64,000 bases of DNA, taken from NCBI GenBank assembly GCA_023159155.1, contig JAJNNX010000017.1, forward strand, positions 682,001-746,000. The letters run 5' to 3'. The position numbers and the translations under genes were made by a program. Positions within the stretch are counted from its first letter, which is position 1. Each line of letters begins with the position of its first letter. Positions 1 through 10,607 of this stretch are shown piece by piece. Under the pieces are notes generated by a model. The model was not told the DNA's origin and searched no databases. It saw only the letters and a program-made list of their open reading frames with translations. The stretch is from Ustulina deusta (Eukaryota > Ascomycota > Sordariomycetes > Xylariales > Xylariaceae).

Positions 1-665
1 GTGTGGTGATTCGAAGCTTGGAATGCAGATGTCGACTGCTCGAAGCTAGTAGGTATCTCAACAAATTAACGGCCAGATTCACAACCATACCTGCAACGGG
101 ACGAACAATAGAACAAATACCTCTGCATCAAATCCTACCCTATCATCTAGCGCGTTAGCCAGGATCGATCGGTATCTATTCTAGTCTTTTCGGGATTGGA
201 CACATCGTGACCGTAGTGCGACTCCTCCTTCACTACAACCGCCGCCTTGACAAGTTAGAGCTTGCGCAGCGGCCGCAACCGCCCACTAGTGAGAATGAGC
301 CACCGACGACGGAGTGTGCTAAGCCTGACATAAGCGGCTTGCACCAGACCGGTGGGACGGGGATTATGAGGGAGAAATCAGATGAGCCTTCACACTGCTT
401 TATTTGTTGGGTCTCGAGTTATATCGTCTATATTAACTTGAGGTGTATTCTTTCCGCCCGTTCTCGCAAAACCTGTGTCATTTATTTCCGACCCCTGGCT
501 TGCTCGGTCTCGTGAGCCTCCGGAGAACATTCGACCTCGATTAGGTTCGTCAGCAACGGATTTCCCCCTCGAGACCGGGCCGGTCATGGCGTAAACTTTA
601 TACCCAACAGTAGTGTACGGAAGTATAGATAACCAATTAACCTTCCATCCCACAAAGAACAAACC
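1..665. other. No gene recognised at left edge
   Basis: Only short overlapping open frames with no family resemblance occur here. No splice-supported model, tRNA or repeat was seen. Confidence 0.5.
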
Positions 666-666
666 A

Positions 667-803
667 AAACCAATGGCCGAGTTGGTACGGCCTAGCGAAG
701 CACCTCTACCTAGTATCATTACTTAGCGTCACAGCGTCCATATCCTTACTCTGCATCGTTAGGCAATGGGGGTTCGATTCCCTCGTTGGCCAAATTCTTT
801 TTT
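667..803 (+). ncRNA. Pol III-type element with A box, B box and T-run (tRNA-like or degenerate tRNA)
   Basis: An A-box match (tggccgagttgg, 674-685, the form seen in tRNA-Leu/Ser genes) is followed by an exact B box (ggttcgattcc, 771-781) and a run of six T at 798-803, which would act as a pol III terminator. The B box lies in a good T-arm: five G pairing with ccctc around the TTCGATT loop. The rest does not fold as a normal tRNA. The seven bases before the A box do not pair with those after the T-arm, I find no convincing anticodon stem, and the A-to-B spacing of about 90 bases is long. It could be a decayed tRNA, a tRNA with a long intron, or a tRNA-derived short element. Confidence 0.35.
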
Positions 804-2030
804 AAACCCCTCCCTTCCCCTTCCTCCTTTTAACTCAGCGAGCCGGAAGTACAAGAAGCCTATGGTGCTGACATCCTAGTCTATCTGAATGAAGCTGTTT
901 CTGATTGCTAAAACCATGACTCCATAAAAAAAGCATCCCCGAAAACGATTTCTAGAAGTTAGATGCTGGCCGAGTTATCTCACGCCCCGAGAGCAGTTTC
1001 TCCGGTGCAGTTCGTGCCCCGAACCGGCCGGCTCCGCAGGCTTCCGTGCGCCTACCCCAGTCAACCTTTTCCCGTCCAATTTGCTTGATTCGTTAGCTGT
1101 GTTTGAGATGCCGAATATTGATTCTGTCTGGTTTACTAAGTGCTAATTTGCGATTGGTCTATTACTTACTGAAATTGACTAAGAGTTTGAGGCAATAAAC
1201 TTTGCAGGACTAACTACGGCCAGGCTTAACTCTATGGAAGGTATATATCTATCTATCTGTACATAGGCCGCAGCAGTAAATCTGAGCAGCATGAGCAAAC
1301 AAGCACTCCAAGCTCGAAAAGCTTTCACAAATTCTTAAAAGTTAACTGCACTCACCAGCACTTCATCACAAATACTAAAAACATAGACTCCGCCAAGCCA
1401 GCCGGAGCGCGCCGTGACGCCGACGACTCGGTCGAGATCGCCCTCCGGGAAACGGATGACAGAAACGACCGGAATCTAACATACAATGACTCGGGTCCAA
1501 ACCCCGGTGTTCCAGCAACGGCACCGTCTAGGGATGATAACCTTTATCAACTCCCTGCTCGGGGAGGAGTACCACAACTACCAAGCAAGAGAAGCACGAG
1601 TTCTTTAGCTAAACGTTGTGTAGCGAAACCCTATCGAGATAAAAATCGATGCTCTTACAGTGCTATATTATAACTTAAAAAAAATTACTTGAAAGAAGAT
1701 GTTACTACAGCTATAGCATCGACGTGAAAAATTCCCCCTTTTTTTTTAACATCCTTTAGGCATTTGACCTGGCGTGGTAAAAAGGGGTCTTACACTAAGT
1801 ATCCTCTGAAGCGGTGGATATTTCTCTAGCCTAACATTGATTGCTGCACCGAGGGGACTAGCTCGATTGGGTGCCTTCCATTAGCTTATCGCCACAACTG
1901 ACTGCATTACGGCCACTTGTTATTGAGCAAACGAAATTAATTACATGAGATATAAATAAATAAAAAGTTAGCCTGCATGGCTTCGTTCCCAAGACAGCCA
2001 TCTAATACTAATAGAGCAGGAGAAAAAGAA
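804..2030. other. Intergenic, no gene recognised
   Basis: The stretch holds a short (TATC)n run near 1237-1259 and oligo-A/T tracts around 1676-1748. No coding model could be supported on either strand. Confidence 0.5.
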
Positions 2031-2120
2031 GGGTCTGGCCGGGGATTGAACCCGGGACCTCTCGCATATTTGCTTTAGGGTGAACCCTAAGCGAGAATCA
2101 TACCACTAGACCACCAGACC
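2031..2120 (-). tRNA. tRNA-Pro(AGG) with an intron of about 18 nt
   Basis: Read on the minus strand, the gene starts at 2120. The 7-bp acceptor stem (ggtctgg/ccagacc) is perfect, with the discriminator base at 2031. The D-arm contains tggtctagtggta, as in fungal tRNA-Pro. The anticodon stem is ctcgc/gcgag and the T-arm is ccggg-ttcaatc-cccgg. The anticodon loop reads ttAGGg and is then interrupted by about 18 bases before the loop closes with t. This is the canonical intron position, one base 3' of the anticodon, so the anticodon is AGG (proline). Confidence 0.9.
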
Positions 2121-2784
2121 ATTGGAATATTTGTTGATGAAGATATGTTCTTCTTGGATGTAACGGTTGCCTACTATTTCCATTTATATTATACAGCTAG
2201 GGAGGAGGTAGTGGTCAGCCAACCCACTGAAGATCTGGACCGGCACCCCTGTCCTATACATTCATTCCTTGTAGGTACAACATCAATATTACCCACCACT
2301 TTGACACTTCTCTTTTGTCCTATACTACTTACCAGATCATTAGGCCTATCTCGATAAACAAGCGTGACTTGTTGTTGCGCGGAGAGACTGACTGATTCCT
2401 ATTTGTTTATATCATACCGCCAGACTAGTCTAGCAGACTAAAAGACCAATGAAGTGCGTGACTACTTAAGACGAAGGTACCTAGTCTACCTAGGTCACTG
2501 AGGCGTTTTGTTTGTGCATCTCTACATTCAAGACCACATAGTGAGTATCTCGACTACCTATCCATTACCTAAGCGAGCCATCTACCTACACATACCTAAC
2601 TCTTGCCATCCTTGTCAGACTAGGCAGACAGACAACTCGGCAACTGGAAGTAAGCAAGTACTTAAGAGATCGGTATCGACACAACCGCATTAAAGAACCG
2701 GCATTGAAAAAAGCGGGTCCCCAAGTCAATACCGGCCGCCCACGTGTTGGACAAGATTGAGATAGATGGCAGCTGGAAGGGATA

Positions 2785-2880
2785 TGGATGGATGGATGGA
2801 CGGCACCAGGCTTGGCTCGTCATGAGAGACGTTCCTGACGTCAAAGCCTACCTATCCATCTATCCATCTATCTATCTACT
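2785..2880. repeat. Short GGAT / TATC-CATC microsatellites
   Basis: About four GGAT units lie at 2785-2800. A mixed ctatccatctatc-type run lies at 2852-2880, separated by about 50 bases of unique sequence. Confidence 0.7.
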
Positions 2881-3662
2881 GTAGATGCAGGTAATACCTA
2901 AAGTCCCCGATCAGGCTTTTTGTATATATATTTCTGGGAAAGGTTGGTTTTGTTTTATCTATTCTAGGTACCCCTACCATAGGTAGTAGCGTACAGTACA
3001 GTACAGTAGGTACCTATAGCATAAATACCTACCATACCTATCATAATGACATACATACACGACATCTTGCATTGCATACTACCTAGGTACCTACCTACTG
3101 TACTGCACCTACACAGCCCAGTCCCGTTATCCGTGTGTGGGCACCTGTCATTCACTCATTCACCCGCTCCCTTCTGGCGAGCGAGCGAGGCGTTTTGCTT
3201 TGCTGCCCAGTCCCGGCCGGCAGAGGAGCTAGGCTGAAACCACCTTACGTCTGTCTACATGCGACCGACGACGTGTTTTTCTTCTCTCTCCGCCGCGTCG
3301 AGTCGCACGGGACGACGGGACCTCCGATTCGGCTGTCGGAGACGGGGCGAATCACTTGCCTACACGTGCGTCGGGAGTCCCAAGTCAGGAGAGACGTGAA
3401 GTGCAGCACCAAGGCCGCCTCTCATTCGACTGTGACGCGTCTTGTTTATGCCAGCGAGTGTATATGTCGTATATTAATGGCCGGCGGCGATCCGTCGTCA
3501 ATACGTCGAGGGCTGAAGGGTTGTTTACATCGCCCTCCATCCATACAGATGGTATCGATATCATCTTCTTTCGCTACGACGCGGAAGCAGCTGACTAGAT
3601 GGTGCGCGACGTGGGAGGTGAAAGGCAAGGAATGGCTGTACACAATGATTGAGAGCGTAGAT

Positions 3663-3671
3663 TATAAAATA
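3663..3671 (+). promoter_or_regulatory. Candidate TATA box of the 657-aa gene
   Basis: tataaaata lies 107 bases upstream of the ATG at 3778, on the same strand as the only large open frame downstream. It is a sequence match only. Confidence 0.35.
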
Positions 3672-3777
3672 TATTTGTCTTCCAATATCTAGCCGTTACC
3701 CACTCCTCCATTTCTCCTCTGTAGGCCAGTGCTGGCAAGCTGCGTGCACGTCTCGATGGTCCGGTAGATTCGCAACT

Positions 3778-5751
3778 ATGTCCCATAAGCAATCGAGACA
3801 GGGCAAGCCGCACCACCATCCGCACCGTCCTTCTCACCAGTCCAGACCCGCGGTATCGCCTCATAGCCGCCAAGGGCGCAGCCGAAGTAGGCCGGCAAGG
3901 AGAGCCAGAAGTAGTTCTGTCCGGCTTCACTCCCGTACTGTACCCCCGCCTCGGCTCCGCTCCCATTCACGTTCCCGCCCTCGCCGACCGGTGAATACCA
4001 GAGATATACCATTTTACATTCCATCAAGCGGACAGCATGGGCAAACCATCCCAACTATAATCGCAGACGCACTGCGAAAGCAGGGCGAAGAGCGTAACGA
4101 GGCTCTTACGGCCACCAATCTCGGATATCGGCCGCCGACTCCTCCCCCGGACTCCAACGCACGGGAGGGTGCGATGCCCTCGGCTCCTCCGGCCCCAGGA
4201 TTAAAGCGCCGGCCGTCATCGTCACCAGCCGCAGCAAATGCCAGACGACGGCGCCGACGGCGGCCACGCCCGCGGCCGCCTAGCGTAACGTGGGAACAGG
4301 ACGAGCCCATCCCGCCACCTCGGCCGCAGCCCGCTCCATTTTACCCCCCACGCCCCGCCTCGCCCCCATATTCCTTTTTTGGGATGATTAGGGCAAAAGC
4401 GGAAAGAGAGAAGCGTGAGCAGGAGGCTGAGAAGAAACGCGAGAAAAGGGCGGCACGGAGGATGAAGGAGGCAGCGGCAAAACAAAAAGGTGGTGACGAG
4501 AAGATGGACTCCCCTAAGAGAACGAAAGGTCCCGGGACCAAAGAGTCATCAAAATCTCCCTCAAGACGAGCAAGCTCGGCGCCACCACTGAGCCGGACAC
4601 CTGTGCAAGAAGGACAGCATCACGATCAACCGCATGATGATCAACCTCTTACGGAAAGTCAGCGTGGATCCCATCCTCGCCACAAACAAGGTAAACAGCG
4701 TCATAAGAAGCATCACCGTCGCTCGGGCGAACAGCACCATCGGCGCCAAAAACGACGGTCGAGATATGCCATGCGAGACTTCTTTGCGTCTTTGCGGAGA
4801 AAATTAGGGAATTTGCTGAGATTCACCTTACCAGCGGGAAACTCGCCCGGGCAATCAGCTCCGCCAAATGTGGGTGTCGGCCATTCGACACCTACAAGAG
4901 AACCCGCTGGCGCCCAGCAGCAAGGAAGAGAAAGCAGAGTGTTAAGTGGTCAATCACCCCACCTGTCTCGGGGCAGAAAACGAGTGGAGAGTACGAGGCA
5001 GCCACTGCCGTACTTTATGCATGGTGGCAGATCGCCGGCCAATTCATGGCATTCTAGGTTGTCGAATCCTAGAAGCACAAGACGATTCACTGCAACAGTA
5101 GAGTCCGCTCCGGGTTCGGGCGCCCCAAGTCCACAAAGACCGACCGACGAATTCTCTACGATGGCCCCAGCAGTAGGGGGGATACATCCTCAAAGATTCT
5201 CTCATCATAGCTCGGCCTCCGCAATTTCTGTCATCGCTCGCAGATTCATGGGCCCCTTTCTATCCGAGTCTAGCGACCCGTCTACTTTAGATGGCGGCTT
5301 AGGACAGAGAAGGCTGAGCTGGCGAAGCCATAAATTGCTCACAGCCGGATCAAGGCCAGTGACGCCCCCGTCGTCCCGCAACCCAAGCCCGGGGGATCGA
5401 GGACGTAGTAGAAGTCGAGGGCAGAGCGTCTCCATTCCAGGGGCATATAGGTCGTTCTCGAGCTCGAGTATGGGCCCCCGAGGCCTTCACGCATCACCGC
5501 CAGATCGGAGAAGCCGCTCAATCTCACCATGCCGCATTTCATCCCCCATTTCATCCCCGGTTTCATCTCCGGGATTGTCTCCAGATTACGGGTTAGCAGA
5601 TTTATTTGCAACGCCTCCGGCGGTGGCGAGCCCCATTAATGCCTCGCCTGTGCGTATATCTTCGCCTGATTACGGCCTGCAAAGATTGTTTGCTTCGTCG
5701 CCAGCCAGCTCAGGATCGAATTTTGGTCTGTGGCGGCTTTTTGGCGATTGA
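3778..5751 (+). CDS. 657-aa intrinsically disordered S/P/R-rich protein with C-terminal [YF]GLxxLF repeats
   Basis: This is a single uninterrupted frame beginning at ATG 3778. No folded domain is recognised. The N-terminal third is rich in Arg, Ser, Pro and His. A K/E/R-rich, probably helical stretch follows at about residues 200-245, and a second basic stretch near 320-350 contains a short amphipathic segment (MRDFFASLRRKLGNLLRF). The tail is Ser/Pro-rich with many SP dipeptides, i.e. possible proline-directed phosphorylation sites. The last 54 residues carry three copies of an aromatic-GLxxLF motif: YGLADLF (604-610), YGLQRLF (632-638) and FGLWRLF (649-655, two residues from the end). The regular motif and the length without a stop argue for a real protein. 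The function is unknown; a nuclear or RNA-related role would be guesswork from composition alone. It is convergent with the next gene. Confidence 0.75.
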   Translation: MSHKQSRQGKPHHHPHRPSHQSRPAVSPHSRQGRSRSRPARRARSSSVRLHSRTVPPPRLRSHSRSRPRRPVNTRDIPFYIPSSGQHGQTIPTIIADALRKQGEERNEALTATNLGYRPPTPPPDSNAREGAMPSAPPAPGLKRRPSSSPAAANARRRRRRRPRPRPPSVTWEQDEPIPPPRPQPAPFYPPRPASPPYSFFGMIRAKAEREKREQEAEKKREKRAARRMKEAAAKQKGGDEKMDSPKRTKGPGTKESSKSPSRRASSAPPLSRTPVQEGQHHDQPHDDQPLTESQRGSHPRHKQGKQRHKKHHRRSGEQHHRRQKRRSRYAMRDFFASLRRKLGNLLRFTLPAGNSPGQSAPPNVGVGHSTPTREPAGAQQQGRESRVLSGQSPHLSRGRKRVESTRQPLPYFMHGGRSPANSWHSRLSNPRSTRRFTATVESAPGSGAPSPQRPTDEFSTMAPAVGGIHPQRFSHHSSASAISVIARRFMGPFLSESSDPSTLDGGLGQRRLSWRSHKLLTAGSRPVTPPSSRNPSPGDRGRSRSRGQSVSIPGAYRSFSSSSMGPRGLHASPPDRRSRSISPCRISSPISSPVSSPGLSPDYGLADLFATPPAVASPINASPVRISSPDYGLQRLFASSPASSGSNFGLWRLFGD

Positions 5752-6079
5752 TAGGGGCAAGTGTTTCATAGGAACTCGTAGATAGACTGAGCGTGCATAG
5801 CGATAAGCGTGAGACGGGAACGTCGATGTAATCCAATAGGCGAGCAACAACAGTGTATATGACAGACGCAAGTTTGAGACATACCTCGTTCTCGAGCTAC
5901 CAAACTCCGTATCGCTGGAGATGCATTTGGAACGCCGTAAGATGCAAGCGAAACACGATGCTAAACCCAACACCATTGGAAATGGCTCACTCCGACAAAG
6001 AAAAAAAAAGTACAAAAAGGGAGCAAAAACGAGCCCGAAAAAAAAGGGGATAACCCCTTTGCTAATCTCCTCGGCCCAT
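5752..6079. other. Convergent intergenic spacer
   Basis: This 328-base spacer separates the 3' ends of two convergent genes. It contains an A-rich tract around 5998-6048 and no coding signal of its own. Confidence 0.6.
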
Positions 6080-7385
6080 TCATGTGCCTTTTAGTCGACC
6101 AAACTCGATCTCCGGGGACAGATCACCATCCGCATCAACAACTTTCCCACGATCCCATTCTCGTACACCGCCGGCCTTATTCCATTGCACGTCCGACTCG
6201 TCTTTCCTATCTCCTTTCTCCCACTTCCGTACCTGATCTTCAGTGAAGCCCGCAGAGCGCAGTCGCTCCGCTCCTTGTTGTTTCCATTTTTGTCTGTCTC
6301 GGAACGCTTCCACCGCATTATCCCAATCGCCGTCCCCGTCTTCTTCGGGGTCAGGGGTGACGTCAATTGTAGGGTCGTAGTCGGCGGCAAAACGACTGTC
6401 AATACCGGACATAGCAGCGTTATGGCCGCGGCCTCGGCGACGAACAGTGGATTTAGAAGGAGGCGCAGGGCCAATAATATCGTCGAGTGGATCAGAGTCG
6501 GAATCGGTATCTTTACTTGAAGAGGGGGCAGGTTTGTGTGTATCCTCTCTGCCTAAACGACGATGATGTCGAGGGCGGTCGTCCTTTTCTCGAGAAGGCC
6601 GTTCTTTACGTTCTCGATGTCGATCTTCCCGCCTTTCGCCAGAGCTAGATCTGCGATCGCGACGTCTTTCCTCGCGTCGATGGGAATGGCGGTGACGGTG
6701 ACGGTGACGGGAATCAGCGTGGTCATCGTCTCTCCTACTCCTACTCCTGCTCTTCGACTTGGCGTCGTTGTCCCGATGTCTTGTTTCTCGAGGCTTGCCC
6801 GTTCGAGCACGGTCATTTGCACAATCGAGCTCACCCGGGTCTGGCGCGACACCCGCGGCTTTGGTGTCACTCTCGTTGGGTCTGTGCCTCTTCGACGGGC
6901 CGCCTAGGATAGCAGCAATATCCCCAAGCATGCGCTTTCGAGTGTCGCCCGGACCCGGCTTGGACCGTCGTTCTCTGCGGTCGTCTTCGTCTCGCTTGCG
7001 GCGATCGGCTTCCTCGAGGTCGCGCAGCCTTGCCTGGGACTCGGCGTTTTCCTTGGCGAGAAGCGCTCGGTTGTGGCTGTTGGTATCTCGGATGATGTTA
7101 TTGAGGAAGCGTGTGTTCGGTTTCGGTTGGTTTGGCGGGCGTCTATCGTAGCGGCCATTAGCAATGCGTCGCAACAGCAAAGGCCGCGGCGGAGGAAGAG
7201 TAGGAAGAGTAGTGGTTGTAGCTAAGAAATTTGTGCCATCTCAACAAGTCGGGCGTTGCGACTCACTTGTTTGATTTGAAGGCATCCAATCCCATGGCCG
7301 AGTACTTCAACGAGCAGTCGTTGGCTTCTTTCGCCAACAGCTCGGCCACGTAATCATCCGTCAAGATCTCGTGAGAAGGCGGCAT
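6080..7385 (-). CDS. SR-rich nuclear protein, NKAPD1 / pre-mRNA-splicing-factor-like
   Basis: Two exons on the minus strand, 7385-7267 and 7142-6080, give 393 aa. The intron has a GTGAGT donor, a CTAAT-type branch site and a TAG acceptor, and the phase closes exactly. An alternative acceptor near 7222 breaks the frame. The protein starts MPPSHEILTDDYVAELLAKE. Residues 41-64 hold an RPPNQPKPNTRFLNNIIRDT-type block followed by SHN, which resembles the conserved LLRNVIRHT..HN segment of human NKAPD1/C11orf57. The middle (about 140-230) is an Arg/Ser/Asp/His-rich SR-like region. The acidic C-terminal part contains a conserved-looking EDQVRKWEKG segment and ends EIEFGRLKGT. Similar fungal proteins are often labelled pre-mRNA-splicing factor 38B. 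A nuclear RNA-processing role is inferred from this resemblance and the SR composition. It shares a divergent promoter region with sos7. Confidence 0.75.
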
Positions 7386-8010
7386 ATTGGAGGTTGCTGA
7401 TGGGGCAATTGGGCAGATAGAAAAACGACAGTATGGAAGGGAGCGCTCCTCCCGCACGCTCTGCACATCGAGGCGGGTTCTCTGCAGTTGCGTCAGCGGG
7501 GTGCTGTGGAAATCGCTGAGATGTTGGAAATGAGTCGAAGTGGGTACCTAGTTTGCGACATTGATAGTGAATAAGTGTCTAAGACGCCCCCTACCTGTGT
7601 AGGTACCTAATGCAGCAGTTCACCGCCTTAATAGCGCCTTAATAGCGAATGACTTGGGCACGTACAGTATACAAAGTACCTGTAGCGGGCGTACCTTGGT
7701 CTCACCTAGATTTCCGTCTCGACAGAACCCCACTGCACTTTAAATCAATGGCGCCTTTCCTTTTGAGGACAAAGATAAACAAGGTCTAGCCTCCAAAGAC
7801 ACGCCCCATAACGCGACCATGTCTGCTGTAAGCAACCACTTAAAGAATTGGTGAATATTTGGGTAGGGACCTACCTAGTTGTACTACAAAGAATCACGAC
7901 CCAAGGAGCGAATCTTGTCGAATTTCTGCTAACAACTTAGTTGGGATATACGTCTCCCCAAGCCATACATGACAATTTGTACTTGAAAAAACGTCACAGT
8001 CAAGTAAATC
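7386..8010. other. Divergent promoter region between the SR-rich gene and sos7
   Basis: These 625 bases separate two genes transcribed away from each other, so both promoters should lie here. Repeated gtacct/taggtacc words occur at about 7540-7690, and a short direct duplication (ccttaatagcg, twice near 7627-7645) is visible. No ORF is worth calling. Confidence 0.55.
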
Positions 8011-8865
8011 ATGGCAACACGTAGCCCTGAGCAAATCTTGGCAGAGCTTCAAGCGCTCGTTGCGAACCAAGAAATCACCATCTTGAAGCTGAGCGAGCCC
8101 ATTTCCGCCGAGATTGCGCAGCTGCAGGAGCAATCCCAACGAACATCAGATATCTCAAACTCTTCACTTGACGCGACTACGCCCGCATCACTAGAAGCAG
8201 ACCTCACACACTACCGAGAACTCTTCGCCAAGCTACGCTTCAGCTATGTTGAGCAAGTCACCAAGGAGAAATTCATCCGTGCCATTGTCGGTGACCCGCC
8301 ATTGATTGTCAGCCCCCAGGAGAATGTCGACCTCGAGAAGCAGAACGTGGCAGCAAAAGCGACCCTCAAGGCTCTGAAGACTGAGGTTGCCGACATGGTT
8401 ACCGAGCTCGAGGCGAAGGCCAGGGATCTGAGCAAGAAGTACGAGAGGATCAAGACCGAGACTGCTAAACTAGAGGAGCTGCCGGGCAAGCTTTCAGAAC
8501 TCGAAGGTGCCGTCGCGCAGCTGAGGAAAGCTCAGGCATCGGAACTGAACGCAAATCCCGAATTGAACCTACCACTGGCGAAAACGCTGCAGCTAGTGGA
8601 AGCCAAGAAGCGGCAGAGGGACGATCTGGATCGCCAATTAGAGCAATTGCAGACCCAAGTCCCACGCAAGAAGAAGGAGCTCGAACGACTGAGCGCTGAG
8701 TTGCAGCCCTTGGAGACGAAACGGCAGAATAGCATGGCTGCGGCAAAGGAAGCGAGGAGGCGCAAGGAGGCTGCCCTAGGCGGTGTTGAGGACGACCTAG
8801 AGGAGAGGGGCCGGTGGTATCGGGCTGCCGAAGCGAGCTTGAAACAGATGTTGGAGATCAAGTAG
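8011..8865 (+). CDS. sos7: Kinetochore protein Sos7-like, coiled coil
   Basis: This intronless 284-aa frame starts at ATG 8011. The region around residues 70-105 (AKLRFSYVEQVTKEKFIRAI, then VGDPPLIVSPQEN) matches what I recall of the conserved N-terminal signature of Sos7, a kinetochore protein first described in fission yeast that supports Mis12-complex function. From about residue 105 to the end the protein is almost continuously coiled coil: heptad-like Leu with Lys/Glu/Gln, rare Pro, and acidic/basic alternation. There is no membrane segment or signal peptide. The length suits the family. The call rests on motif recognition without an alignment. A generic coiled-coil protein is the fallback. 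Confidence 0.8.
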   Translation: MATRSPEQILAELQALVANQEITILKLSEPISAEIAQLQEQSQRTSDISNSSLDATTPASLEADLTHYRELFAKLRFSYVEQVTKEKFIRAIVGDPPLIVSPQENVDLEKQNVAAKATLKALKTEVADMVTELEAKARDLSKKYERIKTETAKLEELPGKLSELEGAVAQLRKAQASELNANPELNLPLAKTLQLVEAKKRQRDDLDRQLEQLQTQVPRKKKELERLSAELQPLETKRQNSMAAAKEARRRKEAALGGVEDDLEERGRWYRAAEASLKQMLEIK

Positions 8866-10607
8866 GGAGTAGCTTTGGGGGCAGAGATGCGTCTCTCGTT
8901 CTTGAAATAGGGGCTTCAGTTCATATCCACGGCTACACGACCCCTGCCTACAAAAATTGCCATCAAGTACCAAGCATTTTCCCCCCTTGCGCTAGTGAAA
9001 GAACTTGAATGGGCAGACGTGTAGTGGGAAATCGAGGTGTCGAGATCATTCCCGAAGTCCTACGAAACGGCCGCATAGCTCCTCAATCTCTCCATACCTG
9101 TGTTCTATCGGGCCCCCTCACAGAGGATTGGAATTCTCCTGATAATGTCACAAGACCAGGGGCCGCATAGACGGAACAGGTGCCCAAGCATTGGAGTTTA
9201 TTGACGATCATGCGGGCTAATCTTGCCAATAGACAGAATATGGCTCCTACATTTATCACAGTATAACCTACGAAATAAGCCTAATACCTATCTTTACAAT
9301 TCAGGATTCGACTTGTGTTACGGTGCGTATATAATAGCTGTAGACAGGTCAAGCGTCCGACTTGACTATGTTCCACTTTTGCTAGTAGTTTTACGGTACA
9401 GTGCTGCAGTTCTGTTCTGTGACAGCTTGCTTCGCGAACCTGGCACTGTCCAATGTTATGAATTTTGGATAGCCTCTAGCCCCTAGTTTCGCTTCGCGGA
9501 ACGCCGGCTTAGTAGAACTCAATAGCTGCCTACCGCTTGATAGTCTAAAACTTGCCTGTCTTTTGAGTATTGTGTGGGAAGGTGATTGCGTCTATAGCCT
9601 GGCGAACCTCTTCTCGGTATCTTGATAAATACAACCTACATCAACACAGTTGACCCTGTTAGTACTAACGATAAGTCAACAATTCCCCTTCACGTCACGA
9701 ATGCCATGTTTCTGCAATATTCGGTAACGCCTCCAATCCTAGGAGGTGTGGAAATTCCACTCCCCCGAGTAGAGACAATCGAGGAAAATTTCAAAGCTCA
9801 CTTCAAGTAAGAATGTTCGTGTGTTCATATTGCCTACGATGGCTTAATCCATATTAGAGGAAGTCTTTCAATATGGGGCAACCGGAATAGTACAACCAAG
9901 ACCAACAAGCTCTCCACATTGGTAATCTATTCTTTACTAACAATACAAATACCATGCTCATCCTTCCCTCACTTAACAACTGTGAGTGATATATACACTC
10001 ACGGATTTATAGACAACGAAGTCGATGTTGCATAAATTCCCTGAAGGAATTTGTTAAAACTATGTTAGCTCCCCGGGGGAGGGAGGAGGTTGGTCAGAGC
10101 ATTTTTGTTTTTCCAGCTTGAAAGCTCGTTTCAGGCAGCGTCACTATTGAAGCCTTAAATGATAACTTCAACTGCTCAAAGTTGGGTTCAGTCAAAAGCG
10201 GAAGTTGTGGGCCCGGCGATATGACGGGCACGGTTTGATTCTCTCCCTTTTCTCTTTTTTGGATATCTCTAGCCCTTGATAGTTTTAATTTTGAAAATGC
10301 ATGATCTAATTGATACCTAGTGTTAACGTCATTTGGCGAAATTCAGCTGCTCTTCCGTGAACCTTTCCTCTCCACAGCTCAAACACTGCCACTTGACTAC
10401 GACCTCGGAAGCAGCAGACATCACATTGCACCTACACCAGCAGAGGATAGAAAACCCCCTATATTTCCTACCTATGTACATATACGCGCGCAAATTGTTG
10501 GGTCTCCAGCGAGCTGAAATGAACTGGTGAGTCCGGACATCAATTGTATTTATAAGATCTCCATCCAAGTATAGGGTAGGTCTTAACTCCCTGGCCCGCC
10601 TATTACT
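8866..10607. other. Intergenic, no gene recognised
   Basis: About 1.7 kb between the 3' ends of convergent genes. Several 60-90-codon frames occur on both strands without family resemblance, balanced codon use or splice logic. Confidence 0.5.

Larger units (their letters stand above)
2121..3777. other. Intergenic with simple repeats, upstream of the 657-aa gene
   Basis: Several short open frames occur but none is convincing. The region carries microsatellites (listed separately) and clusters of ggtacct/taggtacc words between about 2960 and 3110. Its 3' end must contain the promoter of the gene at 3778. Confidence 0.5.

Noticed and set aside
6563..7151. Two plus-strand frames of 114 and 130 codons inside the SR-rich gene
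   Set aside because: They are antisense shadows of the Arg/Ser-rich minus-strand coding sequence and have no independent signals.
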